Positions 9,537-17,187 of a stretch of DNA of 64,000 nucleotides are shown here, in pieces; position 1 is the stretch's first letter, and every line of letters begins with the position of its first letter. The position numbers were made by a program, and so were the translations under genes. The stretch is taken from positions 1 through 64,000 of the forward strand of contig JBBROS010000015.1 of assembly GCA_038229135.1 (NCBI GenBank). Reading direction: 5' to 3'. This stretch comes from JBBROS01 sp038229135. Its GTDB lineage: Bacteria; Pseudomonadota; Alphaproteobacteria; Acetobacterales; Acetobacteraceae. The notes beneath the pieces were generated by a model. The model did not search any database. It was not told the DNA's origin and worked only from the letters and a program-made list of their open reading frames with translations.

Positions 9537-10364
9537 ATGCTCGTAGAGATCGACGACCTGCGCATTGCCTTCGCCACGCCCACCGGCCCGTCCGAAGCCG
9601 TGCGCGGCGTGTCGCTCACCCTTGGCGCGGAAAAACTCGGGATCGTGGGCGAGAGTGGCTCCGGCAAGTCCCTTACCGCGCGGGCGCTGCTGCGGCTGCT
9701 GCCGAGATCGGCCAGCGTGACGGCCAAGCGCCTTGCCTTCGACGGCATCGACGTGCTGGCTGCGAGCGAGCGGGACATGCGGGCCATCCGCGGGCGCCGG
9801 GCCGGGCTGATCCTGCAGGACCCCAAGTATGCGCTGAACCCCGTGATGACGGCGGGCGACCAGGTGGCGGAGGCGTGGCGGGCGCACAAGGGCGGCACGC
9901 GCCGGGCGGCGGCCGAGGCGGCGGTGGAGCTGCTGAACCAGGTGCTCATCCGCGACCCGGCGCGCGTGGCCGGCCTCTACCCGCACGAGCTGTCGGGCGG
10001 CATGGGGCAGCGGGTGATGATCGCGATGATGCTGGCGCCGGACCCCGAGCTGCTGATCGCCGACGAGCCGACGAGCGCGCTGGACGCGACGGTGCAGGCG
10101 GAGATCCTTCGCCTCATGGAGGACCTGGTCAACCGGCGCGGGATGGGGCTGCTGCTGATCAGCCACGACCTGCCGCTCGTGGGCAAGTTCTGCGACCGGA
10201 TCGTCGTCATGTATGCGGGCCGGGTGATGGAGACGTTGAAGGCCTCCGAACTGGGCCATGCGCAGCACGCCTACACACGGGGGCTGCTTGGGTGTTTGCC
10301 GACGCTGGCGCACCCGCAGGCGCGGCTGCCGACGATGCAGCGGGAGGCTTCTTGGCTGGCGTGA
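9537..10364 (+). CDS. Dipeptide-type ABC ATP-binding protein (DppD/NikD-like)
   Basis: 275 residues. Walker A GESGSGKS, Q-loop LILQDPKYALNP, signature LSGGMGQR, Walker B LLIADEPTSALD, switch LLISHDLPLV. It is shorter than DppD and lacks the C-terminal cysteine-containing oligo_HPY region, so it resembles NikD-size subunits. Family importers need a second ATPase; here it is encoded almost 6 kb away at 16283. The stop (10362-10364) overlaps an ATG, as if it was once coupled directly to the next transporter gene. Confidence 0.92.
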   Translation: MLVEIDDLRIAFATPTGPSEAVRGVSLTLGAEKLGIVGESGSGKSLTARALLRLLPRSASVTAKRLAFDGIDVLAASERDMRAIRGRRAGLILQDPKYALNPVMTAGDQVAEAWRAHKGGTRRAAAEAAVELLNQVLIRDPARVAGLYPHELSGGMGQRVMIAMMLAPDPELLIADEPTSALDATVQAEILRLMEDLVNRRGMGLLLISHDLPLVGKFCDRIVVMYAGRVMETLKASELGHAQHAYTRGLLGCLPTLAHPQARLPTMQREASWLA

Positions 10365-10438
10365 TGTCGGAGCCAGCCGTGACTGCGGGGTCGCGAAGCT
10401 GTCCCCCTCATGCCGCATATCGGCCAAAGTCGAGCTAA
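10364..10438 (+). other. Short coupled reading frame, possible scar of the original operon junction
   Basis: A 24-codon frame whose ATG overlaps the stop of the preceding ATPase gene as TGATG. It begins M-S-E-P and ends TAA at 10438, overlapping the end of the convergent TetR gene. In intact importer operons the second ATPase gene normally begins at exactly this overlap. It could therefore be the original start left behind when the catabolic island entered, or merely a chance frame. Confidence 0.3.
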
Positions 10439-11085
10439 GAGCGCAGGTATTCCAGCACCGACCGCACCAGCATCGCCCGCTGGCCCGCGCGCAGCGCCGG
10501 GTCCAGCGGGTCCTGGCGGAACACGGCGCCGAGCGTGTAACGGTTGGCGACGCGGAAAAAGCAGAACGCCGTGATCAGCAAATGGACTTCCATCGCCGTA
10601 GCCCCGGCCTGGAAGCTGCCATCTGCCTGGCCGCGGTCCAACACGGCCTGGATGCTGGCCAGCACCGTGCGGTTCATGACCTCGATTTCAGGGGAGCGGG
10701 CCAGGTGCTCCGCTTTGTGGATGTTCTCGATGGACACCAGGCGGACAAAACGCGGGTTGGCCTCATGGTGATCGAAGGCGTGCCCGGCTAGCCGCCGGAT
10801 GGCATCGGCGGGCGCCAAATCCTGCAACCGCAGGTCCACTTCGGCAGCGCGCATACTGGCGTAGGCGCGTTCCAGCACGGCGCGGTACAGCTCCTCCTTA
10901 CTGCCGAAGTAATAATAGATCATCCGCACCGTTGTCTGCGTGCGGGCTGCAATTGCATCCACGCGGGCGCCGCTCAGGCCGTTGTCGGAAAACTCCACCA
11001 GGGCCGAGTCCAGGATGCCCAGGCGCGTAGCCTCGGGATCTCGGCGGCGGGGAGGGGCAGAACCGTCGGGCATCGCCGCTTCCAT
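10435..11085 (-). CDS. TetR/AcrR-family transcriptional regulator
   Basis: About 216 residues from the ATG at 11085. A TTG at 11109 and an ATG at 11073 are alternatives. The N-terminal TetR helix-turn-helix runs from ILDSALVEFSDNGLSGARVDAIAART to MIYYYFGSKEELYRAVLE. The C-terminal ligand domain has HHEANPRFVRLVSIENIHKAEH. It is divergent from the permease-dehydrogenase-dehydratase genes, with an AT-rich dyad between them. It probably represses them until a hydroaromatic compound is present; that role is inferred from position. Confidence 0.88.
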   Translation of the reverse strand: MEAAMPDGSAPPRRRDPEATRLGILDSALVEFSDNGLSGARVDAIAARTQTTVRMIYYYFGSKEELYRAVLERAYASMRAAEVDLRLQDLAPADAIRRLAGHAFDHHEANPRFVRLVSIENIHKAEHLARSPEIEVMNRTVLASIQAVLDRGQADGSFQAGATAMEVHLLITAFCFFRVANRYTLGAVFRQDPLDPALRAGQRAMLVRSVLEYLRS

Positions 11086-11111
11086 AGCGCAGGAGTTCCC
11101 TTGACTCAAAT

Positions 11112-11130
11112 TAAACGTTTACTTAATTAA
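11112..11130. promoter_or_regulatory. Candidate TetR operator in AT-rich divergent promoter
   Basis: Perfect 10-bp palindrome TAAACGTTTA (11112-11121), followed by the palindrome TTAATTAA (11123-11130), in a strikingly AT-rich island within GC-rich DNA. It lies between the TetR gene start (11085) and the first permease gene (11161). Position and symmetry suit autoregulation plus control of the plus-strand genes. Confidence 0.55.
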
Positions 11131-11160
11131 GCTCCACAAGGATCCGGGCAGCCGAAACCG

Positions 11161-11853
11161 GTGCCGGGCCATTCGGGGGCATACGTGGGCGCAACGCTCG
11201 ATTTCAGCGTCGTATGGGACGCGCTGCCAGACTTGCTGCAGGGCTGCCTCGGCACGTTCGGCGTGGCGCTGTGTGGCATTGTGCTGGCGATGGCCGTGGG
11301 CGTGGGCGGCGTCATCGCCCGATCATCCCCGTTCCGGCCGCTGCGTGTGGCGACGATGGCGTTTGTGGAAGTCATCCGTAACACGCCGTTCCTGGTGCAG
11401 ATCTTCTTCCTGTACTTTGCCCTGCCGCACCTGGGCCTCAAGCTGAACCCGACCACCACGGCCATCCTCGCGCTGGGCCTGAACGGCGGCGCCTACGCCA
11501 TAGAGATCATCCGGGGCGGCGTGCAGTCCATCGCCCGCGGCCAGACGGAAGCCGGGTTGGCGTTGGCGCTGCACCGGTCGCGGGTGTTCCGGCTCATCAT
11601 CCTCAAGCCTGCGCTACGCGCCATCTACCCGGCGCTCGTTGGGCAGTGCGTCCTGCTCACGCTCACCTCCTCCATCTGCTCCTCCATCGCCGCCTACGAG
11701 CTGACTTCGGTCGCGCAGCGCATCGAGAGCGACACCTTCCGGTCGTTCGAGGTGTATTTCACCATCACGCTCATGTACTTGCTCATATCCTGGGTGGTCA
11801 TGTCCGGGCTCGCCGTGTTGTCACGGCGCTACCTCAGCTACCCGGTTCGTTGA
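11161..11853 (+). CDS. Polar amino-acid-type ABC permease 1
   Basis: 230 residues from a GTG start that lacks an obvious ribosome site. HisM/GlnP-family permease: hydrophobic helices begin at GTFGVALCGIVLAMAV, EVIRNTPFLVQIFFLYFALP is the family signature, and the EAA loop reads GQTEAGLALALHRSRVF. It forms an inner-membrane heterodimer with the protein at 11857-12516, 3 bases downstream. This permease type also serves organic acids, and here the neighbours point to quinate or shikimate. No SBP or ATPase gene accompanies the pair. Confidence 0.88.
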   Translation: MPGHSGAYVGATLDFSVVWDALPDLLQGCLGTFGVALCGIVLAMAVGVGGVIARSSPFRPLRVATMAFVEVIRNTPFLVQIFFLYFALPHLGLKLNPTTTAILALGLNGGAYAIEIIRGGVQSIARGQTEAGLALALHRSRVFRLIILKPALRAIYPALVGQCVLLTLTSSICSSIAAYELTSVAQRIESDTFRSFEVYFTITLMYLLISWVVMSGLAVLSRRYLSYPVR

Positions 11854-11856
11854 GCC

Positions 11857-12516
11857 ATGCCGCTCAACACCGGCTTCGGCCTGGGCGAGTTCAACTTCCT
11901 GCTGGTGGGCCTGCGCTGGACCATCGGCCTGTCCATCATCGCCTTCATCGGAGGCGGGCTGTTCGGGCTGGCGGTGGCGCTGATGCGAACGTCCGAGCGG
12001 GTGGCGCTGCGCCGGGCCACGGCGGGGTACATCGCGCTGTTCCAGGGCACGCCGCTGCTGATGCAGCTTTTCGTGATCTACTACGGCTTGGGGCTGCTCG
12101 GCTTGCAGTTGCCGGCGTGGTCGGCGGTGGCCATCGGCTTCACGCTCAACGCCAGCGCGTTCCTGGGCGAAATCTGGCGCGGCTCCATCGAGGCTGTGCC
12201 GCGCGGGCAAACGGAGGCGGCGGGCGCGCTCAGCCTGCCCTACGTGGCGCGGATGCGGAACGTGATCCTGCCGCAGGCGCTGCGGATCGCGCAGCCGGCG
12301 ACGGTGGGCTACCTGGTGCAGCTCATCAAGGGCACGTCGCTGGCGGCCATCGTGGGGTTCATCGAGCTGTCGCGGGCCGGGCAGATCGTGTCGAACCAGA
12401 CATTCCAGCCTCTCCTGGTGTTCGGGGTTGTGGGGGCGATTTACTTTGCCCTGTGCTGGCCGCTGTCGCTCTACAGCGCCCGGCTCGAGGCGAGATACGC
12501 CGCGGCGGCGCGGTAA
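11857..12516 (+). CDS. Polar amino-acid-type ABC permease 2
   Basis: 219 residues. HisQ/GlnP family with YIALFQGTPLLMQLFVIYYG and EAA loop RGQTEAAGALSLPYVARM. Five hydrophobic segments are evident. It partners with the preceding permease. A strong ribosome site (AGGGAGG) follows the stop but now leads only into a 9-codon remnant, so the next gene of the transporter appears to have been lost. Confidence 0.9.
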   Translation: MPLNTGFGLGEFNFLLVGLRWTIGLSIIAFIGGGLFGLAVALMRTSERVALRRATAGYIALFQGTPLLMQLFVIYYGLGLLGLQLPAWSAVAIGFTLNASAFLGEIWRGSIEAVPRGQTEAAGALSLPYVARMRNVILPQALRIAQPATVGYLVQLIKGTSLAAIVGFIELSRAGQIVSNQTFQPLLVFGVVGAIYFALCWPLSLYSARLEARYAAAAR

Positions 12517-12542
12517 CCATCAACACAGGGAGGACGACGACA

Positions 12543-12572
12543 ATGACCATCCACCTCGACCGTCACGCATGA
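12543..12572 (+). pseudogene. Nine-codon remnant of a lost gene start (possibly SBP)
   Basis: A well-placed AGGGAGG (about 12529-12535) precedes ATG at 12543, but the frame reads only M-T-I-H-L-D-R-H-A before TGA. The stop overlaps the ATG of the aroQ-like remnant (ATGA). M-T-I-H-L-D-R is a plausible start of a Tat-exported substrate-binding protein, which this permease pair lacks. It could instead be a functional leader peptide; it is too short to identify. Confidence 0.4.
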
Positions 12573-12739
12573 GCCGGCTTGTGCACGTCTCGAGCGGCCT
12601 GGACCCAAACCTGCCGGGCCAGCGCACGCCGGATATCTACGGTCACGAAGCCTTGGCCGCCGTGGGGCGGGACTGCCGGACGCTCGCCGCCGGGCTTGGG
12701 TCGGCGTTGCGCCGGGTCGCGCCGTTGGTGGGGGCGTAG
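12569..12739 (+). pseudogene. aroQ: Truncated type II 3-dehydroquinate dehydratase (aroQ remnant)
   Basis: 56 codons, whereas AroQ is about 145-150. The frame matches the AroQ N-terminus: the segment from LVHVSSGLDPNLPGQR through TPDIYGHEAL corresponds to the family signature around the active-site Arg and Tyr (GxRxPxxYG) and the following helix (CRTLAAGLG). The usual N-G-P-N has decayed to S-G-L-D, and the frame stops after about 45 aligned residues. AroQ interconverts 3-dehydroquinate and 3-dehydroshikimate, the step before the dehydratase encoded at 13762. The truncated protein should be inactive, because AroQ needs later residues and a dodecameric fold. Confidence 0.62.
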
Positions 12740-12740
12740 G

Positions 12741-13772
12741 GTGGCCGTCCGGCTGGCGGTGATGGGCGCCGGGTTAATCGGGCGGCGGCACATCGGGCAT
12801 ATCCAGACGGAGGCCTGCGCTGAGCTGGCCGCCATCGTGGACCCGACGCCGGAGGCGCAGGCGTTCGCCGCCGGCCTGGGTGTTCCGTGTTACGCCAGCT
12901 TTGCCGACATGGCGGCGGTCATGCGGCCGGAAGGCGTAGTGGTGGCCACGCCCAACGCCTTGCACGTAGATCACGGCCTGGAGTGCGTGATGGCCGGGTT
13001 GCCGGTGCTGGTGGAGAAACCCATCGCCCCCGACGTGGACAGCGCGGCCCGGCTCGTGGAGGCGGCCGAACGCGCCGGCGTGCCGTTGCTGGTGGGGCAC
13101 CACCGCCGGCACAACCCGGTGGTCGCGCGGGCCAAGCAGGTGCTGGACGCCGGGCAACTGGGCACGGTGGTGGCGGCCCATGCATCATGCTGGTTCCACA
13201 AGCCCGACAGCTACTTCGACGCGGCCTGGCGGCGGGAGGAGGGGGCAGGGCCGGTGTTCCTGAACCTCGTCCATGACGTGGACCTGCTGCGCCACCTCGT
13301 CGGCCCCGTCGTGTCCGTGCAGGCCATGGAGAGCAGCGCCCAGCGTGGCTTTGCCGTCGAGGACACGGCGACGGTGCTGCTGCGGTTTGCAAACGGCGCG
13401 CTGGGCACCGTCACGGTGTCCGACACGGTTGCAGCCCCCTGGTCCTGGGAGCTGACCAGCGGCGAGAACTCGGCCTACAGCCACACGCCTGAGTCCAGCC
13501 TTTGGATCGGCGGCACGCACGGGTCGCTCACCGTGCCGGCCCTGGACCTGTGGCGGCACGATGGCGAACCGGACTGGTGGAACCCTATCGCCGCCGATCG
13601 CGTGGAAGCTCCGGTGGCCGACCCGCTAGCCTTGCAGATCCAGAACCTGTCCGCCGTCATCCGCGCCACCGCCGTGCCGGTGGTGACCGGGCGCGACGGG
13701 CTGGACACGCTTCGGGTCATCGCCGCCATCAAGCAGGCTGCTGCAACTGGGAGAACGGTCCATGTCGGGTAA
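12741..13772 (+). CDS. Gfo/Idh/MocA-family NAD(P)-dependent oxidoreductase
   Basis: 343 residues from GTG 12741, one base after the aroQ remnant; the next ATG would cut into the first beta strand. Rossmann motif GAGLIG at about 9-14, the family E-K-P motif at about 92-94 (Lys93), then GHHRRHNP and NLVHDVDLLRHLVG, the usual catalytic H/D region. These enzymes oxidise or reduce cyclic polyols and sugars. In this setting it may act as a quinate or shikimate dehydrogenase. It overlaps the dehydratase gene by 11 bases, so the two are co-translated. Confidence 0.88.
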   Translation: MAVRLAVMGAGLIGRRHIGHIQTEACAELAAIVDPTPEAQAFAAGLGVPCYASFADMAAVMRPEGVVVATPNALHVDHGLECVMAGLPVLVEKPIAPDVDSAARLVEAAERAGVPLLVGHHRRHNPVVARAKQVLDAGQLGTVVAAHASCWFHKPDSYFDAAWRREEGAGPVFLNLVHDVDLLRHLVGPVVSVQAMESSAQRGFAVEDTATVLLRFANGALGTVTVSDTVAAPWSWELTSGENSAYSHTPESSLWIGGTHGSLTVPALDLWRHDGEPDWWNPIAADRVEAPVADPLALQIQNLSAVIRATAVPVVTGRDGLDTLRVIAAIKQAAATGRTVHVG

Positions 13773-15633
13773 CCCGCTGCGCCGCAAGTCCATCGCCACG
13801 GTGGCGCTGAGCGGCACCCTGCCGGACAAGCTGGAAGCCGCGGCCGCTGCCGGGTTCAACGGGGTGGAGGTGATGGAGGGGGACCTGCTGGCCTTCGACG
13901 GCTCACCGGCCGACGTGCGGCGCATTGCGGACGGGCTTGGCCTAGCCATAGACATCTATCAGCCGTTCCGCGACTTCGAGGCCATGCCGGAGCCTGCGCG
14001 CAGCCGCAACCTGGACCGGGCGGAGCGCAAATTCGACGTGATGCAGGCGCTCGGCACCGACCTGGTGCTGGTGTGCAGCAACACCCAGATCATGGCGTTG
14101 GACGACGACGCCCGCGCCGCCTCCGACCTACGCGCCATGGCTGAGCGGGCCGCCGCGCGCGGATTGCGCGTGGGATACGAGGCCCTGTGCTGGGGCCGGC
14201 ACGTCAAGCGCTGGGGGCACGCCTGGCGCATCGTGCAGGAGGCCGGGCACCCGGCGCTGGGGCTGATCGTCGACAGCTTTCATACCCTGGCCCTCCAGGA
14301 CGACCCTACAGGGATCTCGGAGGTTCCGGGAGACCGCATCTTCTACGTGCAGCTGGCCGACGCGCCGCGGCTGTCCATGGACGTGCTGTCCTGGAGCCGG
14401 CACCACCGCTCGTTCCCCGGGCAGGGCGACCTGCCGGTGGACGGGTTCCTGCAGGCCGTGCTGGCCAGCGGGTATGCTGGGCCGCTGTCGTTGGAGGTGT
14501 TCAACGACCACTTCCGGGCAGCGCCTGCTCGAGCCATCGCACGGGACGGGCTGCGGTCCTTGATCCTGGCCGAGGCTGGGGCGGGTGCCACCGTGTTGCC
14601 CGCATTGCCAGTGCTGGACGGGATCGAGTTCCTGGAGTTCGCCGTGGACCCGGCGGCCCGGGAAGCGCTCGCGGCCGTGCTGATCGGGCTCGGCTTCCGG
14701 CACGCCGGGCGGCACCGCTCCAAGAACGTTGCGCTTTATCGGCAGGGCCGCATCAACCTCGTGCTGAACAGCGAGCAGGACACAGCGGCGTCCGAGCACT
14801 TCCAACACCACGGCCCCGCCGTATGCGCCATGGCGCTTCGGGTGGACGACCCGGACCGCGTGCTGGCCCGAGCGCGGGCGTTGCTGATCCCGGACTGGCA
14901 GGAGCGGGTGGGCGACGGCGAGCGGCGCATTCCAGCAGTGCGGGGGCCAGACGGCACACTGGTCTATCTTGTCGGGCGGGACTCATCGTTCTGGCATGAC
15001 GACTTCCACCTGCACCCGGTGGACGAAGGCGCCGGGCTGCACGTCGTGGATCACGTCGCCGTTGCGCTCCGGGCCGGGCAGTTGGACACCTTCGTGCTGT
15101 TTTGGCGCAGCCTGTTCGGCTTGCAGCCGCAGCCGGTGTGGGATTTGCCGGACCCATACGGCCTGGTGCAGAGCCGGGCCATGGTCGACCCCGCCGGCAC
15201 GCTCCGGCTCACGTTCAACGTGTCGGAAGCGCAGGACACGGCGGCGGGCCGGTTCGTATCCACGTTCGCGGGTGCGGGTGTTCAGCATATGGCATTCGGC
15301 ACCGATGACGCCGGTGCTACGGTGGAACGATTGGCACAGGCCGGTTTCGCGCGGCTTCCCATTCCGGCCAACTACTACGACGACGTGGCAGCCCGGCTCG
15401 ACCCCGACGATGCCGGCGTCGCGGAGCTGTCGCGGCTGGGGCTGCTGTACGATCGGGACGCGGGCGGCGAGTTCCGGCATGCCTACACCCATACGTTCCA
15501 GAACCGCTTCTTTTTCGAGGTGGTGGAGCGCGGGGCTGGATATGCCGGCTTCGGAGCGGCCAACGCCGCCGTCCGCATGGCGGCACAGGCGCGGCAGGCG
15601 CCCGGAGAAGGAGCGTCCATTTCCCCCGGGTGA
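13762..15633 (+). CDS. quiC: 3-dehydroshikimate dehydratase fused to HPPD-like domain (QuiC type)
   Basis: 623 residues. Residues 1-270 form a sugar-phosphate isomerase-like TIM barrel with metal-ligand pattern E140 (in YEALCWG), D171 (VDSFHT), Q197 (YVQLAD) and E245 (SLEVFND), as in bacterial dehydroshikimate dehydratases. Residues 285-600 form a vicinal-oxygen-chelate pair resembling 4-hydroxyphenylpyruvate dioxygenase, with H431, H509 and E586 in metal-binding positions. QuiC converts 3-dehydroshikimate to protocatechuate, feeding the beta-ketoadipate pathway. The HPPD-like half is thought to be structural or of unknown activity. It is the last intact gene of the island; a decayed IS follows. 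Confidence 0.9.
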   Translation: MSGNPLRRKSIATVALSGTLPDKLEAAAAAGFNGVEVMEGDLLAFDGSPADVRRIADGLGLAIDIYQPFRDFEAMPEPARSRNLDRAERKFDVMQALGTDLVLVCSNTQIMALDDDARAASDLRAMAERAAARGLRVGYEALCWGRHVKRWGHAWRIVQEAGHPALGLIVDSFHTLALQDDPTGISEVPGDRIFYVQLADAPRLSMDVLSWSRHHRSFPGQGDLPVDGFLQAVLASGYAGPLSLEVFNDHFRAAPARAIARDGLRSLILAEAGAGATVLPALPVLDGIEFLEFAVDPAAREALAAVLIGLGFRHAGRHRSKNVALYRQGRINLVLNSEQDTAASEHFQHHGPAVCAMALRVDDPDRVLARARALLIPDWQERVGDGERRIPAVRGPDGTLVYLVGRDSSFWHDDFHLHPVDEGAGLHVVDHVAVALRAGQLDTFVLFWRSLFGLQPQPVWDLPDPYGLVQSRAMVDPAGTLRLTFNVSEAQDTAAGRFVSTFAGAGVQHMAFGTDDAGATVERLAQAGFARLPIPANYYDDVAARLDPDDAGVAELSRLGLLYDRDAGGEFRHAYTHTFQNRFFFEVVERGAGYAGFGAANAAVRMAAQARQAPGEGASISPG

Positions 15634-15707
15634 CGAGGCACGCGCCAGCGTTCACGCCCGGCTTTGGAGCCCGCATGAACGGAACGGCCTGTGTTGGGCA
15701 TGAGCGG

Positions 15708-15963
15708 ACAACGATGGAGGCGGACCGCTCGGTGTCGTGGCGCTACACCGCCCCGGGCAAGCCACAGCAGAACAACGAACACCTGTTCGGCAGCCTCGCC
15801 GCGGCCGCCCGATCATCGAGGCGTGGAGGATCGACCACATCACAGCACGGCCACACAGGCGGCCCGATGGGCTCACCCCAGTAGCCTTTGCAACCCGCCC
15901 CAAGCAGTGGCATGGTCGTGATGGTTTCTGCTCATGAACGAGGGCGCTTGGGGGGCAGGGTCA
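15708..15963 (+). pseudogene. Decayed IS3-family transposase (OrfB 3' end) and IS right end
   Basis: Two reading frames join into the C-terminus of an IS3-family OrfB. DRSVSWRYTAPGKPQQN and NEHLFGSLAA read in one frame (about 15720-15806). Then IIEAWRIDHITARPH and DGLTPVAFATRP read in another (about 15806-15905). The stretch that normally carries the last catalytic Glu (between Q-N and N-E-H) is deleted, and a frameshift follows. TGGGGGGCAGGGTCA at 15949-15963 resembles a terminal inverted repeat of this IS group. The element is inactive and marks the right border of the catabolic island. Confidence 0.75.
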
Positions 15964-16282
15964 TCTTCAATCCGCCGGCGGTCAGCATCGGGCCACTGCT
16001 TGCTCGGACGCGGCGTCTCGCGTCAGGCACAAGCGGCCGGTACGGCGAGGCCGTTCAAACTCTGCATGCAAGCGGCGTGCTCGGCGGGCAGCTGCCGGTA
16101 AGCCGTTCATTGGAGTCGACCGGACTGCCGAACCGATTTGGCTGCCGGCTTCCCTTCTCTGAGTGGCTGACCGGCGTCGGGAAGGTGTCGCGCTTGCGGT
16201 GCCCCCTCCCCCGGCACCTCCCGCAAGGGGAGGGGGGAAGCAATCGGCTGTCTGTCCAACCTGCAACAGGGTACTCCCCCCA
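15964..16282. other. Non-coding stretch between IS remnant and second ATPase gene
   Basis: No convincing gene on either strand. The open frames here match no family and show no ribosome site. The only structure seen is a REP-B half copy at about 16201-16237. It probably contains the promoter or ribosome site for the ATPase gene at 16283, which has lost its original operon promoter. Confidence 0.55.
16201..16237. repeat. REP-B single copy
   Basis: CCCCCTCCCCCGGCACCTCC followed by CGCAAGGGGAGGGGG, the left-hand arm pattern of the C-rich/G-rich palindromic family. It lies 46 bases before the split ATPase gene. Confidence 0.75.
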
Positions 16283-17020
16283 ATGATCGAGCTCGACCAG
16301 CTACGCGTCGCCTTTGCCGGCCGCGAGGTGGTGAAGGGCGTCTCCTTGCGCGTGCCCGGTGGCGGGTCCTATGGGCTCGTGGGTGAGAGCGGCTCCGGCA
16401 AGAGCACCATCCTGCGGGCGCTGTCCGGGCTGAACACGGAGTGGTCCGGCGGCATGCGGCTGGACGGCACGCCCCTCGTGCGCCACCGCAGCCCGGCCGC
16501 GTTCCGGCGCATGCAGATGGTGTTCCAGGACCCGTATGGCTCGCTGCACCCGCGGCAGACGGTGGACCGCGCGTTGAGCGAGCCGCTCGAGGTGTATGGG
16601 ATGACGGACCATGACCGGCGCATCCGCGACGGCCTGGCCGCGGTCGCGCTGCCGCCCACGGTGCGGTTCCGCTACCCGCACCAGCTGAGCGGCGGCCAGC
16701 GGCAGCGTGTGGCGATCGCGCGCGCGCTGATGCCGGAGCCGGACGTGCTGCTGCTGGACGAGCCGACGAGCGCGCTCGACGTGTCCGTGCAGGCCGAAAT
16801 CCTGAACCTGTTGCGGGACCTGCAGCAGGCGCGCGGGCTCACCTACCTGCTCGTCAGCCACAACCTGGCCGTGGTGGCGCATTTGTGCCCGGCTCTCGGT
16901 GTCATGCAGGGGGGCGAGCTGGTGGAGGAGCTGAGCACGGACGATCTGCGCGCCGGGCGGACGCGGCACCCGCACACGACGGAGCTGCGGGCGCTGACGG
17001 GGGAGTTGGAGATGGTCTGA
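16283..17020 (+). CDS. Dipeptide-type ABC ATP-binding protein (DppF/NikE-like), separated from its operon
   Basis: 245 residues. Walker A GESGSGKST, Q-loop MVFQDPYGSLHPRQTVD, signature LSGGQRQR, Walker B LLLDEPTSALD, switch LVSHNLAVV. It lacks the C-terminal oligo_HPY region, matching its short partner at 9537. It is the expected second ATPase of the importer encoded at 5844-10364, from which a 5.9 kb island separates it. Start ATG 16283 is chosen because MIELDQLRVAF is the natural first strand; an upstream in-frame extension runs through the REP-B repeat and is rejected. Confidence 0.9.
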   Translation: MIELDQLRVAFAGREVVKGVSLRVPGGGSYGLVGESGSGKSTILRALSGLNTEWSGGMRLDGTPLVRHRSPAAFRRMQMVFQDPYGSLHPRQTVDRALSEPLEVYGMTDHDRRIRDGLAAVALPPTVRFRYPHQLSGGQRQRVAIARALMPEPDVLLLDEPTSALDVSVQAEILNLLRDLQQARGLTYLLVSHNLAVVAHLCPALGVMQGGELVEELSTDDLRAGRTRHPHTTELRALTGELEMV

Positions 17021-17022
17021 CC

Positions 17023-17112
17023 GTCATCGCGAGCCGAAGGCGTGGCGATCCAGGAGCGGACGGAGCTGCTCTATCCGGCCCCTGGATCGCCACGCTTCGC
17101 GTGCGATGACGG
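17023..17112. repeat. REP-A palindromic repeat pair
   Basis: GTCATCGCGAGCC...GTGGCGATCCAGG, centre, GGCCCCTGGATCGCCACGC...GCGATGACGG. It begins 3 bases after the stop of the ATPase gene, between convergent genes, where it could serve as a bidirectional transcript-end hairpin. Confidence 0.88.
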
Positions 17113-17142
17113 GTGCTGAGGACGACGGTTCGCGCAGGCGGC

Positions 17143-17181
17143 CCCCCTCACCCCGGCCCTCTCCCGCAAGGGGAGAGGGAG
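17143..17181. repeat. REP-B single copy
   Basis: CCCCTCACCCCGGCCCTCTC followed by CCGCAAGGGGAGAGGGAG, a slightly diverged left arm of the REP-B family. It lies 6 bases beyond the stop of the minus-strand SBP gene, back to back with the REP-A pair. Confidence 0.75.
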
Positions 17182-17187
17182 CAGAGG

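Noticed and set aside
15888..16286. Open frame of 132 codons downstream of the IS remnant
   Set aside because: No homology, no ribosome site, and it crosses the IS end and a REP-B copy. Treated as non-coding.
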